Part shown: piece by piece, positions 17,714-29,235 of the stretch
Layout of the letters: each line of letters opens with the position of its first letter
Position numbering within the stretch: the first letter of the stretch is position 1
DNA from: Phycisphaerales bacterium
GTDB lineage: Bacteria; Planctomycetota; Phycisphaerae; Phycisphaerales; UBA1924
Direction of reading: 5' to 3'
DNA length: 64,000 bases
Assembly: GCA_013360675.1 (NCBI GenBank)
Contig: JABWBB010000006.1
Coordinates: 1-64,000 of the forward strand
The notes under the pieces: generated by a model
What the model was told of the DNA's origin: nothing
Seen by the model: the letters and a program-made list of their open reading frames with translations, nothing else
Databases searched by the model: none
Position numbers and translations under genes: made by a program

Positions 17714-18685
17714 TCATTCATGCGCTCGTCGAACATCCATCGGCTTGTACGCCGTGCACGCGAACAGCCCCGGACCCTTCGCGTTGGTCTCCGCCGCCAG
17801 CGTCAGAAACCGCGTCCGCTCCAGCCCCGCCGAGGCGAGCATGCGGATCATCTGCGCGACCCCGAACCCCAGCCACCGGTGCCCCATGGTGTGCCGATAT
17901 GTCGCCCGATCATGCTCGATCATGTCCACGATTAGCAGCACACCGCCGGGTTGAAGCACCCGTGCCATCTCGCGGCAGGCCGCCTCGGGTTCATTCATGT
18001 GATGCAGCACGAGCACGCAGACTGCGGCGTCCACCGCGCCATCGGTCAGCGGCAAGTGCTCGAGATCCCCCTCGCGAAACTCGACGTTTGTGTAGGCACC
18101 CAAGCGCGTCCGTGCCGCGTCGAGCATCTCGGGCGATTGGTCTACCGCGATGACGCGCTCGACGCATGGCGCCAGCAACTCCGCCGCGTTCCCCGTCCCG
18201 CACCCAAGGTCCGCGACTGTCCATGTGGGGGGAATCAGCGGCAGCAGCGCCCGCAGCGTGGCCCGGTCGCCGAACAACTCGTTGCGCACGCCGTCCCATT
18301 CGCCCGCGATCCTTCCGAAGAAGGCCCGCGTGTCCTCGCGCCGCTCGGCGATCACCGCGTCGAGGCGTCGCCGGTCCTCCGCCGCCTCGAGCGTGCCGCC
18401 CAACTGCGATCGCACCGCCAGCCAGACATCGCGCAACTGGGGCGACAACTCGTCCATCAGCATGCGGTAAAGGGTGCTCGTCCCCTCGGTCCGCGAGAGG
18501 ACCCACCCACCGTCCAGCAACGTGCGCAGATGACGGCTCACCGTCGACTGGGGCACCTGCAGCACGCGCCCGATCTCGCCCACCGAGAGTTCCTCGCTCT
18601 CGAGCACGCGCAGCGCACGTAGCCGCAGCGGCTCGCTCAGGGCGGCCAGCAGGTCCGATACGTTTTGTGCCGTAGGCTGATTCAT
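17714..18685 (-). CDS. ArsR-family regulator fused to a SAM-dependent methyltransferase (SahR-like)
   Basis: This is a 323-residue two-domain protein. Residues about 5-90 form an ArsR winged helix (LLAALSEPLRLRALRVLESE, then VPQSTVSRHLRTLLDGGWVL as recognition helix). Residues about 150-310 form a class I methyltransferase with SAM motif I VADLGCGTGNAAELL and the later motif LQPGGVLLIVDMIEHD. Its position directly upstream of ahcY and metF suggests a regulator of the SAM cycle that senses SAM or SAH through the methyltransferase fold, as described for SahR-type regulators. ATG 18685 (MNQPTAQNVSD) is preferred. An in-frame ATG at 18730 would put the palindrome inside the coding region. A perfect palindrome covers the chosen start codon, which suggests autorepression. 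Confidence 0.85.
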   Translation of the reverse strand: MNQPTAQNVSDLLAALSEPLRLRALRVLESEELSVGEIGRVLQVPQSTVSRHLRTLLDGGWVLSRTEGTSTLYRMLMDELSPQLRDVWLAVRSQLGGTLEAAEDRRRLDAVIAERREDTRAFFGRIAGEWDGVRNELFGDRATLRALLPLIPPTWTVADLGCGTGNAAELLAPCVERVIAVDQSPEMLDAARTRLGAYTNVEFREGDLEHLPLTDGAVDAAVCVLVLHHMNEPEAACREMARVLQPGGVLLIVDMIEHDRATYRHTMGHRWLGFGVAQMIRMLASAGLERTRFLTLAAETNAKGPGLFACTAYKPMDVRRAHE

Positions 18686-18703
18686 CCGTCTATCCGGATG
18701 AAT
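18680..18703. promoter_or_regulatory. Perfect 9-bp palindrome over the regulator's start codon (candidate operator)
   Basis: ATTCATCCG (18680-18688) and CGGATGAAT (18695-18703) are perfect inverted repeats six bases apart. The start codon of the ArsR-type gene lies inside the downstream arm. Palindromes of this size are typical ArsR operators. A related single half-site, TGGATGAAT, occurs on the same strand in the ahcY leader (about 17675). Confidence 0.6.
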
Positions 18704-18762
18704 GGTACAACGTACATCCCCGGGTTTCAAGCCCCCCGGTCTTACTACCCCTGGCGTCTGGC

Positions 18763-19449
18763 CTATCGGACCAATCCAGCCCGCATTTCGATGGGAGCTC
18801 GCCCGAACGTGGGGCCCGGTATCTCGCCGGTGGCGCGGATCGCCTCGTTGATTGCGGGGTCCAGCGGTGCCAGGTAATAGCAGTAACGCAGGCGTTCCGC
18901 ATACTTGGCCGTGTCACCGATCCCCTTGTAAAAGTCTGCAAGGGCGCGCTGGTACTTGAGGCTTTGTCCGCCGTCGAGTTTCGCCGCGGTCAGGAGTGCC
19001 TGCTCTGCTTCGTCGGCGTTGCCCAGGAAGCCCTGGTAGGTGCCCAGGCGAAGGTAATCCGACGGCCGCTGACGCTCTGACGTCTGGCGGGTGAGCAGGG
19101 TCACGAGGGCGTCCCGATCGCCAGCCTGGTACATCGCGTTGGCCTGCAGGTCGAGGTAGTCGTCGTTGAGGGGGTAGACATCAGTGCAGATCTGCAGTTC
19201 GCGGATCGCCTTGCGCGGCTGGTTTGTGGCCATGTAGGCCTGCGCCAGCTCATAACGGGTTTGAGCCGCATCAGGACGCTGCGCGAGGTAGATTTCGTAA
19301 TCGGCCTGCGCTTCTTCGAACCGCCCGTACTTCAGGTGATGTTCGGCGTCGGCCTTGATCCGGTGGAGCGGGCGTTGCCCCGAGCAGCCCGCGAGCGTGG
19401 CCACCGAAAGAGCACCGAGGATCAGGGATCGAACGAGGTAGGATCGCAT
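18763..19449 (-). CDS. TPR-repeat lipoprotein
   Basis: This 228-residue protein has an N-terminal signal of lipoprotein type: hydrophobic LVRSLILGALSVATLAGC, with LAGC as lipobox and the lipidated Cys near residue 22. The body is a string of tetratricopeptide helices (AEHHLKYGRFEEAQADYEIYL, AAQTRYELAQAYMATNQPRK, LRLGTYQGFLGNADEAEQAL), which bind partner proteins. The ATG at 19449 directly precedes the signal peptide, and the 49 in-frame residues upstream have no signal character. It ends 77 bases before the ArsR-type regulator and is probably an independent envelope gene. The partner and the target membrane are unknown. Confidence 0.85.
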   Translation of the reverse strand: MRSYLVRSLILGALSVATLAGCSGQRPLHRIKADAEHHLKYGRFEEAQADYEIYLAQRPDAAQTRYELAQAYMATNQPRKAIRELQICTDVYPLNDDYLDLQANAMYQAGDRDALVTLLTRQTSERQRPSDYLRLGTYQGFLGNADEAEQALLTAAKLDGGQSLKYQRALADFYKGIGDTAKYAERLRYCYYLAPLDPAINEAIRATGEIPGPTFGRAPIEMRAGLVR

Positions 19450-19549
19450 GGGAAAAGTTCTCCGACACAGCCGGCCCGGCGCCTCCAGGCCCAATAATCC
19501 GTGCGTCCCATGGTATCGGCCGCCATGGCCCGCAGACTGGACGGATCCC

Positions 19550-19939
19550 ATGCCCGCCGACATCGTCCTCCTCCACCACACCCTGCCCGATGCCACCAGT
19601 CATTACGACTGGCTGACGTCACCCCCGGGACGTGAAGGGCACGGGCTGGTCGCTTTCCGCCTGGAACATCGCCTCGACGCATCCGGGTGGGACTGCCAAC
19701 AGGCATCCCGCCTGCCCGAACATCGACGTCTGTACCTCACCTACGAGGGGGATCTAACGGGTGATCGCGGGCATGTTCGGCGGGTCGCACGGGGTATCTG
19801 CCTGGAATGGGTCGAAACCCCGGACCAGATACGCACCACACAGGTGTTTGGTCCGGCGAATGGCGGCGTGCGGATTTCTCTGTTGGTGACTCGCCTCGAG
19901 GGGGGGGATTTCTGGGAGGTGCGGCGTGTCAATGTCTAG
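19550..19939 (+). CDS. Small protein resembling the LigD 3'-phosphoesterase (PE) domain
   Basis: This 129-residue protein resembles the stand-alone form of the LigD N-terminal phosphoesterase domain, which trims 3' ends during non-homologous end joining. It shows IVLLHHTLPDATSHYDWL near the N-terminus with His10, His18 and Asp20 in the catalytic HYD pattern. The middle has LPEHRRLYLTYEGDLTGDRG, matching the YxxYEGxxSGDRG stretch seen in planctomycete members, and the protein ends FWEVRRVNV. No ligase, Ku or polymerase domain is encoded next to it, so it is an orphan. ATG 19550 is chosen because the in-frame upstream part is Pro/Arg-rich and overlaps the divergent lipoprotein gene's start. Confidence 0.65.
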   Translation: MPADIVLLHHTLPDATSHYDWLTSPPGREGHGLVAFRLEHRLDASGWDCQQASRLPEHRRLYLTYEGDLTGDRGHVRRVARGICLEWVETPDQIRTTQVFGPANGGVRISLLVTRLEGGDFWEVRRVNV

Positions 19940-20019
19940 CCAGCGGCTAGGCACGGACGTGTGTTGCTGTTAGTCTCGCCGTGTGGCGTGTGTGGGCCGC
20001 CGATCCAAGGAGACCCACG

Positions 20020-20373
20020 ATGCGACGAGAACTGCGTTCGCCAGACCCGCTCCCGGGGGATTCCACCAGGCCCGACCCGCTGAAGGAACCACCCCCGCCC
20101 AAGATTCAGGCCTTTGAGAACAAGTTCTCCGCGGCGTCTCGCCGCCACGAAGACTCCTGGAACCGCACGCCCAACCAGACTGGCCAGGGGGCCATCCACG
20201 TGCGCAGTTTCCACTGCAAGCTTAATGATGAGGCCTTGGCGCTGATGGACAGCCAGATCAACGACTGGCTCGATGAACACCCGCAATACGAGGTCAAGCT
20301 GGTCACGACCACCATCGGGACGTGGCTGAGCAAGACTTCTGAACTGCGGCTGATCGTGAACGTGTGGGTCTGA
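20020..20373 (+). CDS. Conserved-looking small protein of unknown function
   Basis: This 117-residue protein has a good ribosome-binding site (AAGGAGA, 7 bases before ATG 20020). The first 60 residues are polar and Pro/Arg-rich, probably disordered. The last 55 (FHCKLNDEALALMDSQINDW, then YEVKLVTTTIGTWLSKTSEL and LIVNVWV) look like a compact alpha/beta domain in which a helix precedes strands, as in small phage-like or ATP-grasp-associated domains. I do not recognise the family. It sits 69 bases upstream of the asnB GTG on the same strand and may share its promoter. Confidence 0.7.
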   Translation: MRRELRSPDPLPGDSTRPDPLKEPPPPKIQAFENKFSAASRRHEDSWNRTPNQTGQGAIHVRSFHCKLNDEALALMDSQINDWLDEHPQYEVKLVTTTIGTWLSKTSELRLIVNVWV

Positions 20374-20442
20374 TTCCCGTCCTTGCCCAGGCCGCTCCCG
20401 GAACTTCGCGTCGGGTGTTGCGGTCGGTCGATAGATCCCGCC

Positions 20443-22248
20443 GTGTGCGGCATCGTTGGCATCGCGACGTCGGCCGGGGCTCGCCCCAGCCTCTCGGCAG
20501 AGGGGATCGCCCGCCTGCGCGATCGGATGGCTCACCGGGGGCCCGACGGGGCGGGGCTGGTTGACCAAGGGCACGTGATCCTGGGGCACCGGCGATTGGC
20601 GGTGGTCGATCCGCGCCCCGAGGCCGCCCAGCCCATGGCCAGCGTGACGGGCGATGCGTGGCTCATCTACAACGGCGAGGTGTACAACAACGACGAACTG
20701 CGCCACGAACTGGCCCGCGCGGGCGCGGTGTTCCGTACCCAGTCAGACAGCGAAACCCTGTTGTGCGCGCTCGAGACATGGGGGGAAGGGGCGCTCGCGC
20801 GCGTGCGCGGCATGTTCGCCTTTGCGTACTTTGACGCCAGAGCGAACCGGCTGCTGCTGGCGCGGGACCCGCTGGGGATCAAGCCGCTGTATTACTGGGT
20901 GCGGTCAAGACGCGCGGGGGACGAGATCGTCTTTGCGAGCGAGTTGCAGGCGTTGGCGTCTCATCCGGAATACGTGCCCCGGGCGGACACGCCCTGCATG
21001 AGCGCGTACCTGACGACGATCCGCACGACGCTGGGCTCGCGCACGCTCTTCGCCGATCTGGCCTGTGTGCGCCCGGGCGAGGCGATCCGTGTGTCGCTCG
21101 ATGCCGGGGCATTCCGCATCGCGCGGCATCGCTATTGGAACGGTGCACGTGAGACGCACGCCGCCGACCTCCGCGGAGCGATCGAAGAAAGCGTCAGGGC
21201 TCACCTGCGGGCCGACGTGCCGGTCTGCTCGCTGCTGAGCGGCGGGCTCGACAGTTCCATCGTGGCGACCATCGCGACGCGCGAAGCGGGTCCGCTCCGC
21301 ACCTATTGCTCGGGGGCGGCGGGAGGAACAGGCGATGATTTCGAAGCCGCCCGTCTCGTGGCCGACGCGCTGGGCACCACGCACACGCAGGCGCCGGTGA
21401 CGCGAGAACTCTTCGCGGAGCGATGGGTGTCGATGGTCGAACGGACAGGCGTTCCACTCTCGACCCCCAACGAGGTTGCGATCAACGAGGTGGCGCGTCG
21501 CCTCCGCGCCGACGGCATGGTGGTAACGCTCAGCGGCGAAGGGGCCGATGAACTCTTCGGTGGGTACGACGCGCCACTCGCCGCCGCGCAAACCTGGCAC
21601 TCGGGGAGCGTTGGGCGGACAGGGCGCGAACTGGCGCGGGGGGCATCGCGCCTGGAGATGGACCTCGCCGCGTGGATCCCGACGCGGGTCAAGGCGTCGC
21701 TGCTGCGTGCCGAGATCTGGCGCGGGATCGAGCAGGACGCGGCGCTGGCGAGTTCCTACGAGGACGAGTTCGCCGACGCGATGGAAGAGGCGCGTGATGA
21801 CTCGGCGCTGCAGGCGCACCTGGCGTTTCAGCGACGGATCAACCTGACCGGGCTGCTGCAGCGTCTTGATTCTGCAACCATGCTCGAGAGCGTTGAGGGC
21901 CGCACGCCCCTGGCCGACGTGCGACTGGCGCAGCTCGCCGCGGCGATGCCCATGCAAGACAAATACGTCGAGGGGCGGGGCGTGGCCGGGACCAAGATCG
22001 CGCTGCGCGATGCGTTCGCCCGCGATGTGCCCGCGGCGATCGTGTCGCGTCCCAAGGCGAGCTTCCCGTTGCCTTTCCAGGAATGGATGATCGGGCAGGT
22101 GGGCGTGCTCGCGTCATCGGAATCGATGCGCGATCTCGTGCGCCACGACGTGCTGCGCGGGGTGATCGATCGACCCAACGAGACATGGCGGTTTGCCTGG
22201 CCCCTGATCAACCTGGCCCTGTGGACGCGGCGCTGGTGGGGGCGTTAG
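20443..22248 (+). CDS. asnB: Asparagine synthase, glutamine-hydrolysing
   Basis: This 601-residue enzyme makes asparagine (or a related amide) from aspartate, ATP and glutamine. The start must be the GTG at 20443, because it gives Met-Cys-Gly-Ile-Val-Gly and so exposes Cys2, the glutaminase nucleophile. The in-frame start at 20383 would add 20 residues and block it. The glutaminase half has MAHRGPDGAG, YNGEVYN and SETLL. The synthetase half has the pyrophosphatase loop SGGLDSS at 266-272 and LSGEGADELFGGY. The C-terminus matches full-length AsnB. In Planctomycetes such genes also occur in exopolysaccharide clusters (XrtA/PEP-CTERM-associated amidotransferases), so the product may not be free asparagine. 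Confidence 0.93.
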   Translation: MCGIVGIATSAGARPSLSAEGIARLRDRMAHRGPDGAGLVDQGHVILGHRRLAVVDPRPEAAQPMASVTGDAWLIYNGEVYNNDELRHELARAGAVFRTQSDSETLLCALETWGEGALARVRGMFAFAYFDARANRLLLARDPLGIKPLYYWVRSRRAGDEIVFASELQALASHPEYVPRADTPCMSAYLTTIRTTLGSRTLFADLACVRPGEAIRVSLDAGAFRIARHRYWNGARETHAADLRGAIEESVRAHLRADVPVCSLLSGGLDSSIVATIATREAGPLRTYCSGAAGGTGDDFEAARLVADALGTTHTQAPVTRELFAERWVSMVERTGVPLSTPNEVAINEVARRLRADGMVVTLSGEGADELFGGYDAPLAAAQTWHSGSVGRTGRELARGASRLEMDLAAWIPTRVKASLLRAEIWRGIEQDAALASSYEDEFADAMEEARDDSALQAHLAFQRRINLTGLLQRLDSATMLESVEGRTPLADVRLAQLAAAMPMQDKYVEGRGVAGTKIALRDAFARDVPAAIVSRPKASFPLPFQEWMIGQVGVLASSESMRDLVRHDVLRGVIDRPNETWRFAWPLINLALWTRRWWGR

Positions 22249-22351
22249 CGGACGCACGAAGCCCGCACAGGCGTCAGAGTTGAGGAGCGATGACACACGG
22301 CGAGCGCTCGCACGCGTGATCGCCACGCGGGGATGCCGATAGATCGCTCGC

Positions 22352-22972
22352 ATGATCTGGGACACCGTCTTCGGCGGGGCACGAAAGCCCCAGAAGGCCC
22401 GCGGCGCCGTGCGCCTGGGCACGAGCGATCACGACCTCTCCACGCACCTGGGGCGCGTGATGGACATCTCGTCGACGGGCCTGCGTCTGCGCGGCGAGAA
22501 AAAGCCCATCGTTCAGCCGGGCGAGTCGATCGCGATCTGCGTCACCAATGGCTCGCAATCCATCCGGGTGGGTGGGGTGGTGGCGTGGGTGCGCCGTCGA
22601 TCGGGGGCCTATGAGGTCGGCCTGCGGTTCGCCGGGACGAGCGAGGGGGCCATCGCCGGGCTGATCCAGTTTGCCAGGCACGGGTTTGTCAACACGATTC
22701 CCGGCGGGGCGTCGAGCGCGACCACATGCAGCGAGCCGCTCTCGGCACGCGTCGAGGTCGAAGACCTGTACGAGGTGCTGGGCGTGGCACGCAACGCCAG
22801 CGAGGCCGAGATCCGTGCGGCGTATCACCGCCTGGCGCGCGAGGCGCACCCCGACTCGGGTGGCGAAGCCGCCAGCCCTGAACGCTTCGCCAGGATCAGC
22901 AAGTCCTATTCGGTGCTGCGCGATACGGCGCTGAGAGCCCGCTATGACGCGCTGCTCTCGGGCGCGGCCTGA
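22352..22972 (+). CDS. PilZ-DnaJ fusion protein
   Basis: This 206-residue protein joins two domains rarely seen together. Residues about 15-110 resemble PilZ, the c-di-GMP-binding fold: GRVMDISSTGLRLRGEK and GVVAWVRRRSGAYEVGLRFAG match the central DxSxxG and the closing strands. Residues about 138-203 are a J-domain (DLYEVLGVARNASEAEIRAA, HPD at 166-168, YSVLRDTALRARYD), which stimulates DnaK ATPase. The short linker is Ser/Thr/Gly-rich. The arginine-rich N-terminal c-di-GMP-binding motif RxxxR is not clearly present, so nucleotide binding is uncertain. It could recruit DnaK to a c-di-GMP-controlled target. The gene abuts the convergent GNAT gene without a gap. Confidence 0.82.
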   Translation: MIWDTVFGGARKPQKARGAVRLGTSDHDLSTHLGRVMDISSTGLRLRGEKKPIVQPGESIAICVTNGSQSIRVGGVVAWVRRRSGAYEVGLRFAGTSEGAIAGLIQFARHGFVNTIPGGASSATTCSEPLSARVEVEDLYEVLGVARNASEAEIRAAYHRLAREAHPDSGGEAASPERFARISKSYSVLRDTALRARYDALLSGAA

Positions 22973-23479
22973 TCAGGCGTCCGCGGCGCGGTCGAGGCGG
23001 GCCAGATCGCCCAGCGCCGGGGGCGTCAGGCGGAACGTGGTCCACTCGGACATGGGCGCGGCGCCCAGGCGCTCGTAAAAGCCGATCGCCGGGGTGTTCC
23101 AGTCGAGCACGGCCCACTCGAGGCGGCGGCAGCCGCGGGATTCGGCGATGCGTGCCACACGCGCCAGCAGCGCCTTGCCCACGCCCGCGCCCCGCGCGTG
23201 CGGACGCACGAAGAGGTCTTCGAGGTACATCCCCGGACGCCCCAGCCAGGTCGAGAAGTTGTGAAAGAAGACGGCAAAGCCCACGGGCGAGGCGTCAATC
23301 TCGGCGATGAGCCCCTCGGCGGTGGGGCCCTTCCCCAGCCCGTCGCCGAAAAGGTGCTGATCGATGAGTTGGGGCGTGGCGACAGCGGCGTCCGGGGCAC
23401 GCTCATAGAGTGCCAGTTCGCGGATCATCGCGAGGATGGTGGGCACGTCGGAGCGCGTCGCATCACGGATGGTGAGCAT
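22973..23479 (-). CDS. GNAT N-acetyltransferase, SAT (diamine/thialysine) type
   Basis: This 168-residue acetyl-CoA-dependent transferase closely follows the layout of spermidine/spermine and thialysine acetyltransferases. It shows TIRDATRSDVPTILAMIREL at the start, ELALYERAPDA, GFAVFFHNFSTWLGRPGMYL, the acetyl-CoA loop VRPHARGAGVGKALL, and the C-terminal WNTPAIGFYERLGAAP. The substrate is an amine, but which one cannot be told. The start is ATG 23479; the long in-frame upstream part belongs to the opposite-phase ABC gene. It is convergent with the PilZ-DnaJ gene and lies 10 bases downstream of the ABC ATPase gene on the same strand. Confidence 0.9.
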   Translation of the reverse strand: MLTIRDATRSDVPTILAMIRELALYERAPDAAVATPQLIDQHLFGDGLGKGPTAEGLIAEIDASPVGFAVFFHNFSTWLGRPGMYLEDLFVRPHARGAGVGKALLARVARIAESRGCRRLEWAVLDWNTPAIGFYERLGAAPMSEWTTFRLTPPALGDLARLDRAADA

Positions 23480-23489
23480 GCGCGAAAGC

Positions 23490-24344
23490 CTACGCCCCGG
23501 CTTGCGAGTCGGCGGGACGACGTGGGGCGGCTCGCGGATCGGCGACGGGGACCGCCGCCAGGAGCGACCGGGTGTACTCGTGGCGGGGCGAGCCAAGCAC
23601 GCGCTCGCGGTCGTCGAGCTCGACGATGCGCCCGGCGTGCATGACCGCCACGCGGTGCGCGACGTGGGCGATGACGCCCATGTCGTGACTGATGAAGAGA
23701 TAGGCCATGCCCAGATCACGCTGCAGATCGCCCAGCAGGTTGAGGATCTGCGCCTGCACCGAGACATCGAGCGCGCTGGTGGGCTCGTCGCAGATCACCA
23801 ATTCGGGGCGGAGCGCAATCGCCCGCGCGATGGCGATGCGCTGGCGCTGCCCGCCCGAGAACTCGTGCGGGTAGCGGTCGGCCGCATCGGCGCGAAGCCC
23901 GCAGCGTTCGAGCAGCGTGCACATGTCGGCGCGGGCGTTCCGCAGGGAGTTGAACACCCGATGCACGATCAGCGGCTCGGCGACGATCTCGCCCACGCGC
24001 AAGCGCGGGTTGAGTGACGAGCCCGGATCTTGAAAAACGAACTGCATCGCCCGCCGGAGGCGCAGGCGATCGCTCCCGCGGGCGTGGGTGGTGTCGATTC
24101 CGTTCAGGCGGACAACGCCGGTGGTGGGTTGAACCAGCCCGATGATCGCGCGCCCGAGCGTGGACTTGCCGCTGCCCGATTCGCCCACGACGCCCAGCGT
24201 GGTGCCGCGCAGCAGATCAAAGGTCACCTCTTGCACGGCGTGGACGGGCTGGGCATGACGCGACAGCAGGCCGGTGCGGCGCGGAAATGTCACCCCCAGG
24301 TCGCGAACCTCGAGCAGCGGGGTGCTGGGGTCGTGGTCGATCAC
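23490..24344 (-). CDS. Orphan oligopeptide/dipeptide ABC transporter ATPase (OppF/DppF type)
   Basis: This 284-residue ATP-binding subunit starts at a GTG (24344). Walker A is GESGSGKST at 54-62, the ABC signature is [17 protein letters not shown], and Walker B is [20 protein letters not shown]. The tail from about 235 ([20 protein letters not shown]) is the OppF/DppF C-terminal extension. Such subunits energise uptake of peptides or nickel, normally with OppB, C and D and a binding protein. None of these are here, so it either pairs with permeases elsewhere or serves another exporter. The GNAT gene follows 10 bases downstream. Confidence 0.92.
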   Translation of the reverse strand: MIDHDPSTPLLEVRDLGVTFPRRTGLLSRHAQPVHAVQEVTFDLLRGTTLGVVGESGSGKSTLGRAIIGLVQPTTGVVRLNGIDTTHARGSDRLRLRRAMQFVFQDPGSSLNPRLRVGEIVAEPLIVHRVFNSLRNARADMCTLLERCGLRADAADRYPHEFSGGQRQRIAIARAIALRPELVICDEPTSALDVSVQAQILNLLGDLQRDLGMAYLFISHDMGVIAHVAHRVAVMHAGRIVELDDRERVLGSPRHEYTRSLLAAVPVADPRAAPRRPADSQAGA

Positions 24345-24353
24345 GGGGTAGGG

Positions 24354-25016
24354 TCAGCGGGTGGGGGGGAGCACGCCCCGGTGAGCGTCGTCGAGCCAGA
24401 GGCGCAGTCGTGCGGCCCAGTGGCGGAAGACCATCCGTGCGTCGTAGAAGGGATCCTCGCGCGGGCGGGCGTGCATGGGGTCGAGCGTATCCGACTCGAC
24501 CGCCGCCCCGAGACGCTCGCCGCTGACCGAATCGACAATCTCGGCCTCGACGCTCGCGCCGCCGACATCGATCGCATCGGTGGTGGTACGTCCGCGGGAG
24601 ACCTGAGTGACGGCGGCGCGGATGCGTGCCACCCCCGGCCCGCCGCGATCAACGACCTTGTAACGGGGTGTGAGTGAGGCGATGACCTCGGCGCGGAGTT
24701 CGGCGGCGAGGCGGTTGGCGGTGTCGGGGTCGATGGGCACGCCGCGAAGCGTGGTGGTGGGCAGGAAGCGGATGTCGTCGATGACGAAGGCGGTGTATTC
24801 GGTGAGGCGGGCGGACTGCTCGTAGAGCGTGTCGGGATGGCGCGGGCTGGGCTGCAGCGTGGAATAGTCGCCGATGACGCCCGTGCGCGTGATGCTCACC
24901 CCCGGATCGGTGGGTGAGTTACTTGCGCACGCGCCGAGCACGCCCAGCAGCGTGAAGCACGCGACGATCACGCACGTCTTGGAGATCCGAAGTTGGGCGG
25001 TCGGGGCGCTTGGCAT
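24354..25016 (-). CDS. DUF3313 lipoprotein
   Basis: This 220-residue protein carries a lipoprotein signal: LRISKTCVIVACFTLLGVLG followed by Ala-Cys-Ala at about 30-32. After the lipid-attachment Cys comes VIGDYSTLQPSPRHPDTLYE, the conserved entry of DUF3313, and later YTAFVIDDIRFLP and a set of strands with VARIRAAVTQVSRGRT. Proteins of this family are outer-membrane lipoproteins of unknown role. The stop lies 10 bases before the ABC ATPase start on the same strand and they may form a unit. No function can be assigned beyond membrane attachment. Confidence 0.8.
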   Translation of the reverse strand: MPSAPTAQLRISKTCVIVACFTLLGVLGACASNSPTDPGVSITRTGVIGDYSTLQPSPRHPDTLYEQSARLTEYTAFVIDDIRFLPTTTLRGVPIDPDTANRLAAELRAEVIASLTPRYKVVDRGGPGVARIRAAVTQVSRGRTTTDAIDVGGASVEAEIVDSVSGERLGAAVESDTLDPMHARPREDPFYDARMVFRHWAARLRLWLDDAHRGVLPPTR

Positions 25017-25057
25017 GGGACGATGCTAAGGCGGCTCGGTGCGGGGCGCAACGCCGG

Positions 25058-25573
25058 TCACGCCGTTTCAGATTCCCGGGCGAGCAGGTCGGAATAGCCG
25101 CAGTCGATGGGTTCGCCCATGGCCGGGCCAAAGGCACGCCGTAACTCGGCGATGGACTCATGGCAGCGGGCGACGTGGTTGTCCTTCGAGACCAGAGCCT
25201 CGAACTCGATGAACGTGCCCAGCCCCTCGACCTTGTCGAGGTGGATCCGCACCGACCCGTGCATCCACAGGTCGCGCTGTTTGCGCACCACCAGCCAGAC
25301 GGGCAGCGGCTGCGTGCCAAACCGCGCCAAGGCCTGCTCTTCGTCATAGAGCGTGAAGTGGCTCAGCTTGGGATGCGATCGATTGGCTCGTTCGTAGTAG
25401 ACATACTCAACGGGCTCGCCCACGGTCTCGCGCTTCTTCAATCGCCCGTTCGTGACCTGGTAGTACGTATCAGTCTGCTCGAGCGCGGCGATGTGCGTGG
25501 CCTTGATGGCGCGGCAGACGGCCAGGGCGATGGTCATGTCGCGCAACTCGGCCTTGAACTCGACGTTGTGCAT
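25058..25573 (-). CDS. CYTH-domain protein (class IV adenylate cyclase family)
   Basis: This 171-residue protein belongs to the CYTH superfamily, whose members make cAMP or hydrolyse triphosphates such as ThTP and PPPi with Mg2+. It begins NVEFKAELRD, the E-x-K-A start used by class IV adenylate cyclases. Later strands supply the expected tunnel charges: QTDTYYQVTNGRLKKRE (the dimer of basic residues after Y), YYERANRS and VRIHLDKVEGLGTFIEFEAL, with the metal-ligand acidic residues of the last stretch. The ATG at 25573 directly precedes the first motif. It ends 41 bases before the DUF3313 gene on the same strand. Whether it cyclises ATP or removes phosphates cannot be told from the sequence. 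Confidence 0.85.
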   Translation of the reverse strand: MHNVEFKAELRDMTIALAVCRAIKATHIAALEQTDTYYQVTNGRLKKRETVGEPVEYVYYERANRSHPKLSHFTLYDEEQALARFGTQPLPVWLVVRKQRDLWMHGSVRIHLDKVEGLGTFIEFEALVSKDNHVARCHESIAELRRAFGPAMGEPIDCGYSDLLARESETA

Positions 25574-25594
25574 CCGCGCCCTCCGCCGACGAGT

Positions 25595-29181
<3,587 letters not shown>

Positions 29182-29235
29182 GCCATTCCCTAGCGTTGGA
29201 GCCTTGGCCAGTGTGCGCCGTGGTACGCTGGCGGC

